The notes under the pieces are model-generated. The model saw nothing but the letters and a program-made list of their open reading frames with translations. It did no database searches and was not told the origin of the DNA. Positions 33,755-45,186 of a DNA stretch of 64,000 nucleotides are shown piece by piece. Each line of letters begins with the position of its first letter. Position 1 is the stretch's first letter. Source of the DNA: Atopsyche davidsoni (Eukaryota > Arthropoda > Insecta > Trichoptera > Hydrobiosidae); NCBI GenBank assembly GCA_022113835.1, contig JAILWY010000006.1, forward strand, positions 10,586,501 to 10,650,500, given 5' to 3'. Position numbers and translations under genes: made by a program.

Positions 33755-33998
33755 TGACGGGTCCATCAGCACGCGCGTGGACAGCATGGCGGCGCACGGG
33801 CCGCTCTGACACGAGGACACGGCCGAGACGCACCTCATGAGCGCCTCCGCCTCGGGGGACCTCTGACCGGGGGCCCCCCGCTAGACGTGGGACAGCCACG
33901 AGCACGTGTTCTGAGGCCGGCCCGGCCCCGACCAGGAGATGGAGGCGCACTTATAAGTCGGGGCCCCCGCCAGCCGGTCCTCCCCGTCGCCGCTCCCT
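33755..33998. CDS. Codon-periodic GC island, possible exon on either strand
   Basis: In the plus frame starting GAC at 33756, 75 of 80 codons end in G or C, while A/T occurs in 27 first and 32 second positions: the profile of coding DNA. The left edge coincides with an acceptor-like GTGTGGTTTCAG. That frame is broken by TGA (33807, 33864, 33912), TAG (33882) and TAA (33954), and four of the five A/T-ending codons are stops. Read on the minus strand with the same third positions, only one stop occurs (TAG, 33881-33883), and an ATG in a good context (GCCGCCATG, start 33787) lies downstream of it. The two readings are: a terminal plus-strand exon ending at 33809, or a minus-strand 5-prime exon. 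No domain is recognisable in either. Confidence 0.3.
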
Positions 33999-34008
33999 CA
34001 AGGAAGCC

Positions 34009-36840
34009 GAGTTCTCTCGACCGCGGTCCGTTCGAGCCCTGACATCCGGTTCCAGTTTCGAAGCCCTGTCAAGTTTGCGCTTTGTTTGGTTTTGTTTTCA
34101 AAACGGAGATGTTTCAAGCTAAATTCATAACTTTCAAGATGGACTGTGTTACAATTTTGAAGCTCTGTCAAGAAGATGTTAAAATTTTAAATATCTATGA
34201 TTATGGCATATAACGCGATGTTGCAAAACAAAAGCCGAAATTAGTAATCAAAAAATACATCTCGCTCCAGTGCTGAACTCCCATGAAAATTGCGCTTTTC
34301 TTCATCTTCGAGCTTCAACATACAGTAAATGCGTTCTGTTTGTGAAGACCATACAAAATTTGCTGTTTTCCTATACAATTTTCGAACTGTTCAAGAAACA
34401 CGAGCAGTTGCAGCTCTGAAGCCTTGAGTATTGGAAGACTACAATCAACGTGCTCTCGTTTGGGAGTCTTTTTTGCTTAACAAATATCACAAAATTTTAA
34501 ATGGTGACACCTCTCCGTAAAACAATAGATTCAATTTCAAACGAGACAGCAGCAGTTAAATAAACAAAAAAACCCGAAAACAAGTGATTTATGATTTTAT
34601 TCATTAACTTGAAAACAAATGACATTAAAACAAATGAACAATCATATAACCTTATAAATAACGTGTGATTATATAAATTCATAGTATACTAACATCAAAA
34701 TGCCAAAATTATGCTAATTCACATAACCTACAAACGCTTACTAACACCAAATTACAGTTATAAATTCGTCGAATATAAGTTAATAATAATATAACTTGAA
34801 ATTATATGAGTATAATTTCAAAAACAGCTTATAATCAGCACAAGTAAAAACTTAGTAACACAACCTCAAGCTCGAGGCGCCCGCCGACTGCTGGAGGCGT
34901 CGCACGACCGATGTCGGAGAGTGCGGGCGTCGGACGGCTACACGCGACATTCTCGCACAGAGCAACGCTCCAGAATTAACTCCACACTGTAACGACGCTT
35001 ATTTCCACAAGCGCAAAACCTTCAACACACCGTCGCACGAGTCGGGAAAATTACTTTAATTTCATTCGAATCCGCTCCCTTCCGTGCTTGCAAATCGCGA
35101 CTGAAGTCTAATGTTTCATGTTGCTAAAAAACACAGCGAAAGTAAAGAGAATTAGCCTAATACGAAAAAATAGCGCCTCTACTTGAAAGTGAAGAAAAGC
35201 AGATATACATATATACACACAGCTATATTATTGTTTTGAAAATTTAAATTAAAATTGTGTCTAGAAGAAGTGCCAGGAGCGCGGGCAGTGAGCGACGCGG
35301 ACCCGCAGATGGACCTCGAGAACTCCGCTGTTCGTGGCTGAAAAAATAAAACTTCCTCTTGTGAAAGACTCCGAGTAGAGTTGCTAATGCTTTGTGCACC
35401 ATGAAAGTGATAAATATCAAAATTAATCGCTAAGTATATTCAAATTATAAAAAAGGTATCCACTAAGTGGAAGCATACATATTACTATATCAGTCGGTAG
35501 TTAATGTCAGGATGTATGGAGATGTTTTTTAAACGAATTTTAAAAGACGAAGCAGAGACGATTTTATGAAATACTTAATTCTTACGGATTGTAGAAGTGA
35601 ATTACTGTGTATGTTTTTAGTCGATATCGCTGGTTGTAGTTGTCATTGTTAGCTTAACTGTGATTTTGTGTGTTTAATACAAATGTAAACGTCCGGCGGC
35701 TGCGATGTCCCTACGAGCATGCGAGCGGATAGTTTGAACCTTGTGCTTATTTTGTTAGACGAAGAATATATCAAATGTTATTTTGTTTATCGGAGAATAT
35801 TTATTTACGTGAGTTTTATAGTGACCGCGCGGAAGTACGGAGCATCCCGAGCACAACCGAAGGACAACTGATCTGATAAAAACTGGTCTCAAACTGTGGA
35901 TACGACCAAGTGATTTTCATAAGCTGATGATTTAAAATATCAATTGTTCAAGTTGTTCATTAGCAAGCTTCATATAGTTATTTTGTAACATACAGATTAT
36001 AGTTAAAAGGTGAAACTATACGAGCAAGCATTCAAAACACCAAGTTTGAGCCAGAGTTGCAGGGATGGTTCGTGCCGCCGCGTCATATGTAATAGCAGTA
36101 GAAATAAACGAACGGATTTGATAAAAATATGCCATTAAAAATATATGTAACCTAATATGTGTGTGCATGTTGATTGATCTTATAGAAATTTTAATTGATA
36201 TATTTTTAACGAACTTCAGAAAGATGAAGACGATTGTATATTTTATATACAGCGTTGGTTTTTGATATAGAAATTTATATTAACGATGTGGATAATGGAT
36301 AATGTAACTATAGATTTTTGAATTTGTTGGATTTAATAAAAAGATTGTTAACCTGGTAAGATTAATCCGTCGTTTGTGGGATTTCGTAAACAATTGCTTT
36401 TGTTAATGATTTTGGTTATTGTAATTCTCGGATGTAAGGCCGCGTTAATGTGATGTTTGGATTTTATTCATGGTGTCATTTACAAGGAATTAAAATGGCT
36501 CCAGTACGAAAGGTACATTGACAAACATCGACGTGGCATAACATCCGATAAAATAATTTGAATTACTATTATGCTTATGAACGCATCGCACTGCTACATT
36601 GAAAATAAACCGAAAAACAAATCATTTTATTTTATTTCAATTTGAAATATTTGCTTCGGTGAGTGATTTATTTTAAATAATTTTTTTTATAAAGTTATCT
36701 TTATTGACTTAAAATGAGCTTTTTGCGGCCTGAATGGATAACAAAGCAACTTTCCAGCCAGAGCTTCCCAGATGATTCCGCGGGGGAATCAATACGATTG
36801 TACGCAGTGTAGTATATTTAGCATAAATAGGCGATTCCCA
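34009..36840. other. Complex non-repetitive region, possible untranslated region
   Basis: About 2.8 kb of unusually repeat-free, mixed-composition sequence next to the codon-periodic island. GC-rich patches lie at 34865-34940 and 35270-35340. AATAAA-type signals occur near 35345, 36100 and 36603. It could be a long 3-prime UTR of a plus-strand gene ending at 33809, or promoter and 5-prime sequence of a minus-strand gene. No frame supports coding. Confidence 0.2.
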
Positions 36841-36844
36841 CAAA

Positions 36845-36990
36845 TGACGGAGTGGCATGCCGGCCAGGGGTGGCGTGACCCGGAGCCGCGGCCGAGCACG
36901 CCCCTGGGCCCTGCGCCCCTGCCCGCTGCGCCCCTGCCCCACCACGCCCCTGGGCTGTGCGCCCCTGCCCCACTACGCCGAGCACAGGAC
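36845..36990. repeat. GC-rich low-complexity block
   Basis: GCGCCCCTGCCC-like units repeat irregularly about five times (36915-36975). All reading frames across it are open by composition, so the three overlapping frames here are not called. Confidence 0.6.
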
Positions 36991-37821
36991 AGCAATCTGC
37001 TTGACCAATCACAAGTGAACTCTTCAATTCAGCTGTGAGTTTTGGTTCATCATTATTATGCAATAAAAAAAAAATACTTTCAAAAAAAATTATTTTATTT
37101 TTGAATTTTTTTTATTCCACCAAAAATTGTGAACAATTTAAAATACGGTTAACGAAAAGCCTTGTTTCAAATGCTATTTACGTAAAATGTAAATATATCA
37201 AAAACTTAATGAGAGTTAAGAGGTTGAATTGTTTCAGATACGTATACGAAATAAACTCAAAATACTAAAGCTAAAATGGACGTTTTTTTATGATTAGCAT
37301 TTTTTTTATTGTTTGATTAAAATAAAAAAAAATTAAATTAACAAATCTAAAAGAGTACCGAAGCTTTTGTGGCGCCCGACTTCAGTGGCGTTTATTTATG
37401 AATATTCAAATTTTTAGTATCGTCATATAACAATAGCTAATTGTTTTTAAATTGAACAATGTTATTTCAACATTCAATTTGATTTTACGAAACAAAAACG
37501 CTATATATTATTTTGTCAACACTTTTTCGATTTGCTTGCTGTGATATTTTATATTGTAAAAATTCAATCATAATTTTTGTTGATTTTTTTATTCGTCCAT
37601 AATAGCCTTATTTTATGAACAAACCAAACATTTTTATCGGTATTGTTGCTTTGATGGCTGGATTATTTCGTAGCTTGTCAGTTTCAAAAGATGACTTGAA
37701 TACCACATAAAGACCATTAAAGTAATTTTAAACGGACATAAAAGTAATACCCGAGATTTTTATTTCTTATTTTTTTTCAAAAATTTTTTTTAATTCAAAA
37801 AGTCCTTGATAGTTATAAAGC

Positions 37822-37855
<34 letters not shown>

Positions 37856-38618
37856 TGTTTGCAGATATACATTGACCTACCCAGACGAAAACTGTAAAAA
37901 ACATAATATATATTTCAAAAATGTTCAAATCACTTGCCATAAAAGCAGCAAAACAATATTATAAAGCAATTAACATTTGAAAAAAATATATTTATATTTC
38001 GTTTTTCTGGGTTTTTCCTAGTAAAAAATTTTGTAGCGCGAACTTGAAAAGGTGGTAAAAGGCGTATCACAGAATAGCGCATTTTTTATTTTATTAATTA
38101 TTCTTTGAAAAGCCCCCTTATTACCTTTTGAATAATCAATTAGCAAAGTCCTACCTGGATATCTTTATTAAGCTCTAAATTGCGAGTCTCTAAGTACCCG
38201 CGGTTCCTTTTTTTTAGGTTATCAGGCTAATTACAATACTAAAAAAGAAAACGCGAATTCTTTTTGATTAAATGTGTCCTTGGCCCGGTGGAGTGCTGAA
38301 AATTTAAGGATTCAGCGTTTATTCTCTGACGTTTTAATTCTGAGCAAACCATATAAGGTAATTAATTTAATATTTTTGATTGTCTACGACCACAGTGACC
38401 GCGAACAGCGCAATTATAAATATTTGTGCTCCGACGAAGTTTATTTTTCGTCATAAGTTTGATATTTATTTTTAATGTTCAATCAAATACATTGACCCAA
38501 GTTTTTAATTGGTATTTTTATAAGTCTTATGTAGGTTAATTGTCATTTACGTTGTTATAAAATAATCAATATTTCAAAAACGTGGCTTATGTTTTTTTAA
38601 TGTATTTTTCATTTATAG
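36991..38618. other. AT-rich stretch with TA microsatellite
   Basis: A TA tract lies at about 37824-37852. No gene is recognised. The right edge is a pyrimidine-rich tract ending ATTTATAG. Confidence 0.45.
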
Positions 38619-38648
38619 GATTGTGTCTGTGTTCGGTGGCTCACGAAG
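38619..38648 (+). CDS. Candidate 30-nt micro-exon
   Basis: A T-rich tract ends in TTCATTTATAG (AG at 38617-38618). A 30-base segment of higher GC content follows, then the strong donor AAG-GTGAGG (GT at 38649-38650). All three frames are open, and 30 is a multiple of three, so an alternative cassette would preserve frame. There is no homology evidence; chance splice-like sites are common. Confidence 0.2.
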
Positions 38649-38650
38649 GT

Positions 38651-39573
38651 GAGGTTACAAGTATAATTATAATATGAATGAAAGTCAATGTTACGAAGAA
38701 AATGGTTGCTTTTTAGTTTGTAAGTATGTTAAAAATAAAAAAAATGTCCTATGTAAAATATTCTGATAAAATTACTTAGGAATTATATTCAATTTCAGTG
38801 CACGAGACAATATTATTAATAATCACAGCAAACTTATATTATTTTATGATATTTGTTAACGTATGAGTGTTTGTTGAATGATATATATAATATATATAAT
38901 TGTATATTTTTAGAGTGAAGGATACTGTTACTAAGTGCTTTGCGTTAATTACTACTAGTTTAATATGAGTGTATGTCAAAAATAGCACAATACTTGTACC
39001 ATACATTATTTTATCCATTTATCAAAATAAAAGTAAGTAAGTCCTCGTAGAACTTTCGAAAGTTTATTTCTTAAGTTAATTATTTATTTTTAGTAACATT
39101 AATAAATGTCCATTTTATTATTATTTTCATATCGTTACATCACGAGTGTCAGTAGCAGTGTCCTTTACTCTTGTTCAGATTTTTTGCCATTCTGAAAAAT
39201 ATACTTAGATAGGCAATCATGTATTTATTTTATACCAGTGTAGCTGGATGTCGCAAATTATAGATACTTATTAATAATTAATAATAAAAAAAACAAGCAT
39301 GCATACAAAATAAAAAATAGCGCCCTCTGATAGTGATGTACTTATTAATTGTAACCTGAAATAATCCTTATAGAAATTAAAAAATGATGTTATTTTTTCC
39401 ATAATTTTTGACGGTTACACTAAGCGTCATATTGAAACTATTTTGGGGTTGTTATGAAAGATTTCAATAATGAATCGAAATGTTATCATACCATTGCCTG
39501 CATTCACATGACCCAACACTCAACTTTCAACAACATACATGTATATTTTTTATAATTTGAAATGTATTTTATT
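38651..39573. other. AT-rich non-coding stretch
   Basis: Nothing is recognised. Confidence 0.45.
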
Positions 39574-39840
39574 AACTAGCGATGGAAATAGTGAACTGTA
39601 TTTTTTTTCTCAATAAGCTGTGCAAAACATATTATTGCATTTGTGCCAGTTGAGCGATTTGATATAAATAGTAACAGTATAATGATGCAATAACCAAATT
39701 GTTAAATTTATATTGGATGACAAAAAAACCTATAATTTTAAATGAACTATTGCTTGAACACAATAGCAATACAACGAATAATCTAAAACGTTTAAAAAAA
39801 TAATTCAATAACATGCATCCGCAAATTTCCATCGCTAGTT
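39574..39840. mobile_element. Short MITE with perfect 16-bp inverted ends
   Basis: AACTAGCGATGGAAAT at 39574-39589 is exactly inverted at 39825-39840, giving a 267-bp AT-rich unit with no coding potential. The (T)AGxGATGG end is of hAT style, but no clear 8-bp duplication is visible. Similar single ends occur at 57986 (TTAGTGATGGAAG) and 63530 (CTAGTGATGGGC). Confidence 0.7.
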
Positions 39841-42800
39841 TAAATGACGTTTAGACTAATGTGTTTAGAAATCCTTCGTCAATTCGAGGATGAACATGCA
39901 TTGAATAAGGATCGACTTGACTTTTGCCAAGCCGACGGGCGCCGCGACGCGCTGTTCTATACAACAATCGCCGTTGTTATGTATACACACAAATGAAACA
40001 TTTACCCCACTATTTACTAGATGTTTAATATATTCGAGGACGATTACGCCGGCATGGAACTAATCCGAATGTAATTCATTTTTGAGTAAGCGGTAGACTT
40101 GAACTGGAGACGGAGTTTTCTCGTCAACTCCAGGCAGGCCTAGCGAGCAATACAACCGAGTAGTGAAACTACAGATTCAGTAGACTGGGATATATAGAAA
40201 TCTAATCTTTTGATAGAATTTTTAGAGAATGCTTTACCTCAACACACAGTTTATATTTTTCAATATATTTATTATAGTGAATTTACAATTTTATTATTGA
40301 TATTGACGTTCACAACTACATCGTATAATATTGTAAGAGCGATGAAAGACGGTCTTCGCGGTTCGTTTTCCAGATAGAAATTTGAATTCATATCAAGTAC
40401 CGTAGAGTGCGACCATTCCCGGAGACGGACATTCACTTCAGTCGTAGACGATAGGACAACTTCTTTTTTTTATATAGAAAATGGTGAAGAATGGGCTCAC
40501 AATCTAAAGCTGCACTCCCACCAACACGAGCTTAATATTTATAAAAATAATTATTACTATATTATATTTATTTAACACAATTTTCAAATCACAACACCGT
40601 AGAATGTAATATAAAAAAAACTATTGTTAAAAAAACGATTTGATACAGGAAAATTCAATCTATATAACTGTCTATGACTAATTAAAAATAAGTTTACAGT
40701 GTCTATGGTATGCTTTCTTGTAGACTGAATATAATAACGTGGCAATTCGGAAACGATCGATTGACGATTTATTAATTGTAGATTAAATATCGATTTCGGA
40801 ATACGCCACTGTGTGTAATGTTGTAAGTATGTAAATGGTTGTATGAAATACAATTGGAGTAATTATGATTAAGCGGTGGTGTCGGCGGCTTGATGCGCTT
40901 GGATGCAATAGAAGAGATTATTTATTTCTATTATGCACGAGAGATTTCGTATTTATAAATTTACAAAATTATACTTAATTAGCTATTTTGATTTAGCTGG
41001 CCTAAATCAATCGTTTTTAATGTTAAATGTTCAATTGCTTGCAATATTACAATTGTAATTTTTTTTTGTTAATATATTGTCTAACGTATGCCATTCAATT
41101 TGCATACGATTTCACTAAATATATATTTAAATGGATACCAATGTTAGTTGTGCGGTGATAGAAACATATGCATTATGAAACAATAATATTGTGATTTGTG
41201 ATAATTCAATCCGACATCGTGTGTAATTACAATCCCTTGCGTATAAACAGATAAGTGAAACCAATAATATTCCACGCATGTGTATGCGTGAGATATTATT
41301 ATTATGCATAAAAAATGCAAATATATATTCCCTTTTTTTATGTGATAACTGAAATTAATAATATGAATTTTTTTAATTTTTATTAAGTATGTTCATTTAT
41401 GATAATGAACTTCTGTAAATATTTATATGTGAGTTTTTATAATCAGCTCACTCCTCGATTATAAACTTGACGAGTACGTATTACGGCTTGTATTTACGAC
41501 TTGTAATACATATGACCTAACCTAACCTACCCTTCCCATCCCCAAACCAATAACCTAGGGTGACACACGTCACCCTGTCAAAAGTAGGCGTTTAAGGGAC
41601 GTGTCTGTGCTACACGAAAAAAAGGCACACAAGAAGAAGAAGAAATGAGTGAAGCACAATACTACTTCTAATCATTTATGCAAAATATCGACAGAAGATT
41701 ATGAAAATCATCATTGACGAATCCAACTTCCAGATTCTGCAAAACATCAGAATAAAGATTATTTACAAAAATTATTAGAAAAAGCTTCTGATTCTGTTTA
41801 TGCGCGGGGGACGGTTGAAATCTCAGCTATAAATGGTGGAAAAATTCAAATTTATTTTAATAAAATCTACTAAGTAAGTATGATATCTTTCATAGGAATA
41901 TATATATTACTTGGAATGCGGTAGTCTATGCGATGGTTGGTGGTTATGTGGATATTGAAAACTGCAATTGAAATGATAATAATTAAACTTCTCTTCTCCA
42001 CTCAATTTTGCTAGGCTATCTTAATTTTAACAAATCGTTAACTTTGTGCTCTCCATTGCACACTGACACCAAAACACTGCATTGAAAATGTTGTATTTTG
42101 AATTTTTCTGCCATTTATTGCCAACAAAACTAATGTTTGTTAGATAAGATAGTACATTAATTATTTTTGAAATAATTTAATAGAAATGCTGTTATATTGA
42201 AAGTTATTAATATTTACAATTATGTGAAAAATAATATTTATATGAGTAGTTATTTTGCGAGAATGGAATTATAAAAAAACTATATAATTAATTTTATAGG
42301 AATATTTGAATTCCTCTACAAAAATATATATTTAGCAATACAATTTATTTGGCGAACTTTTTGCAAATTATTAAAAATATTATTGAAAATATGTTTGAAG
42401 AATGTTCAAAATATATTATTATATATCGGTTATAAGAAGTTTAACTCGTTGACGAAATTCATTGCTATGGATTAGAAAATAAATTGTCTTTATTGTTTGA
42501 TTGAAAGTGCAATGTGTATACAGTTGCATTAAAATATATGAAAAAGTCCATGGCATTGTATTATGTCCGATTTATATATTCAAGTGCTGGTTAAATTAAA
42601 GATGTGGTGTTAAAATAATGTTATTGTATAGATTGAATAAATTAAATGAAAATATTTTGTTTTTTTCTTAATCCCTTAAACCTTACACAACCGAATAAAA
42701 ATATTGCAAATTATTTTAGTAATTCGCACATCAAACGACAAGAAAAATGTCTGAGGAAGTCGGAATGTTCTTCCGACACACACATTCATGACTATATTAT

Positions 42801-43000
42801 AATACAAATACAATATTATTTCTTGGTTATAAAAATCCGATTATTAAAACAAACACAAATTTACTAGCAACAACAGACTGTAAATATAAATAAAACCAAA
42901 CGGTAAATAAGACTAATGATTTTCTCAATAAGACAGTAACAGCTCTTTCTGACTACTCGTTAAGCTCAATATTGAGAGTAATACAAAATAATAATTTTTA
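39841..43000. other. AT-rich non-coding stretch
   Basis: GC-richer pockets occur at 39920-39980, 40085-40165 and 40340-40460. The frames here are short and unrecognised. Confidence 0.4.
41516..41530 (-). repeat. Short telomere-like CCTAA tract
   Basis: CCTAACCTAACCTAC is two perfect units and one variant of CCTAA, the complement of the insect telomere unit TTAGG. Too short to imply a former chromosome end. Confidence 0.4.
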
Positions 43001-43695
43001 ATGATGAAAAAAAAACCGGCTATATGATATTTTAATGTTTATAGCTATAGAATTTTGATTTTTTATATTTTGTCATATTAAACATAGGTAAACAATTCAT
43101 TTTCAAGAAACGATGGATAGGTAACTTTTGATGAAGTTCGATACAAAAGTGATCTTTCAATCTCAAAAAAATATATATACAACCTTTGCTGGGACGCGTC
43201 TGGCCTGGGAGATGAGAAGGCTTCGCTGCAGCCGCCAGGGTCACACTGGGAAGGGGCGGGTCACCCACTGATCCACTTTCCTAACCTTCCCCTCGCCCAT
43301 CTAACCTCACCCTCTCTCACTGCGCCGGAGGTGGAGCTATCGGAAACTGCCCCTGAATATAAAGGAATCACACATTTTTTCACATTGTGTAGGTATTAAA
43401 ATAAATATAAATGATTAAATACAACATGATAAAAATAACAATAATAAAATATAATTAAGAATTTATTATTGTGAGAAGATATATATAAACCTGTGAAAAA
43501 ATTCAGATGGTTTTTTGCAAAGCTTCAATTTCTATATAAAAAGGTAGGTTTCAATTTCTCTACAGGAAAAAATCTTTCAATTATGAAATAAATAAAAAAT
43601 TTAACATGTTACTAAAACAACACCATAAAAAATATTCACTGAGTTGAAATATGTTTGGTCTTTATATATTTAATGCTAACCATTCAGTAAATCGA
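43001..43695. other. Non-coding with GC-rich islet
   Basis: The islet at 43185-43350 overlaps a minus-strand frame (43032-43268) without recognisable content. The rest is AT-rich. Confidence 0.35.
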
Positions 43696-43933
43696 CATAT
43701 AAAAAGTATGATTAGGCACATTGTTTCACACATTGAAGATGATTAAAAAAACTCTCGTGATCAATATCATCGTGATTTGTTATATTTGATATTTTTCTGA
43801 GAGTTTCTTTAATCATCTTAAATGTGTGAAATAATATCCCTAATCATAAAAGTAATAATATAAACCTGTATAGGCAATAAATACGCACTTGATTGACGTT
43901 CAATCCCCAAAATAGACATACATATAAAAAGTA
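43696..43933 (+). mobile_element. Fold-back SINE, family T copy g, with 13-bp duplication
   Basis: CATATAAAAAGTA occurs at 43696-43708 and 43921-43933, exactly flanking a 212-bp unit. The left arm (TGATTAGGCACATTGTTTCA through ATATCATCGTGATTTG) is the inverted body; the right arm (GATATTTTTCTGAGAGTTTC onward) is the body in plus orientation, followed by the 3-prime module with GATTGACGTTCAATCC and a short tail. The tRNA head is missing. The exact 13-base duplication supports insertion of the whole palindrome as one unit. Confidence 0.8.
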
Positions 43934-44762
43934 GATAAATATATAAAACTAATGACACTTAAAAATTGTATGTATTATTTTTTAAAGAAACCATGAAGCA
44001 GTACAAAGAGTCAGTCTTGCTCTTAACTATTAAATTTAAAAAACGTTTTTTTTTTTAAAGATTATTATAGTTTTATATTTTTGTATTTCTAAAATATTCA
44101 AATAACATAACAGTTCTTCAAAAATATTCCTAAAAATTGGAGATCAAGTTGAGACGTGATCAAAATATCCGAGCGTGAAAATCTTTTCAGGATCTGTCTA
44201 ATAAAATACAGTGGGGGTCGCGAGCACCCTCCAGCACCCTCCAGCATCCAGCACACACGCAAGGTAACGCGATAGGGCGGCTTGGGGTAGGTTTCAGGGC
44301 GCCCCGGGGCTGCCTTGGAGGCACACCCCGATTCTGTTTTATGAATCGGCGCCCGGAATCTTCGCTAACTGTTATCTGGTCGTTTCAAATGAATTATAAG
44401 ATTGTATTATCCCAAGTTACGGGGTAAACTTTCTTATTTTTTATTAAATATATACTTCAGTAGGTTTGGGGACTTTCTTCGTTTATATCAGCATAAGCAC
44501 GAGTACTCCAGCTTGTGCTGTGTATTCTGTATTTTAGTAAATTGAGGCGTTTTAAATGTGACTTTATAGGAGAATCTTTAAAATACCATGGATCGACCGC
44601 TCACAAATCAGAGTCTTGCTCAGAATGCGCATAAGAAAGGCCATATTTTCCGAAACAATAAATATAGACTATTACAGCTAATAGTCGGAGAAAAAAATTG
44701 AAGTAAAAAGGCATTTAAAGAAGGAAACTTAGGAAACGGTTCTATGAGGAGAGGCACCAGAT
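43934..44762. other. Non-coding with GC-rich islet
   Basis: The islet at 44210-44365 includes CAGCACCCTC units. No gene is recognised. Confidence 0.35.
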
Positions 44763-45186
44763 CAGTGCTTCTCAAAGTGGTCCCTACGGACTCCATGGGG
44801 TCCCTGGGATCATTCAGGGGGTCCTTAGAAAATTAAAATCGATTTAGGGGTCCCTGAAAAACGTCAGGGGGTCTGCGCAAGGTTTAATATAAAATAAAAA
44901 AATTGTGACACATTTTTATTAATATGGAAGTTAAAAATAAATAACAATAAATACAATATTAGCGATTTTTACGTCTTAAGTAAAATATAAATATAGACAG
45001 GTGCATAAAATACAAGTAATTACAGGCATCGCGGTGAGTCAGGTAGGTAAATACAGAAACGCAATAGAGTCGATACTTGCACCAACTAGTCTATAATATG
45101 AATTTATGTAGTTTTTCACCCAGGGTCCGTAGGCAAGTTTTGACTATGAAAGGGGGTCCGTGGGCCAAATAGTTTGAGACCCACTG
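44763..45186. mobile_element. hAT-type MITE, family H1 copy 2
   Basis: Begins CAGTGCTTCTCAAAGTGG and ends GAGACCCACTG. It follows the copy at 33211-33679 almost base for base through the interior (for example GGCATCGCGGTGAGTCAGGT) but has a single copy of the 31-base terminal unit. The flanking octamers do not match convincingly. Confidence 0.88.

Noticed and set aside
36709..37063. Four overlapping frames of 68-88 codons
   Set aside because: All depend on the GC-rich low-complexity block at 36845-36990; open in every frame by composition.
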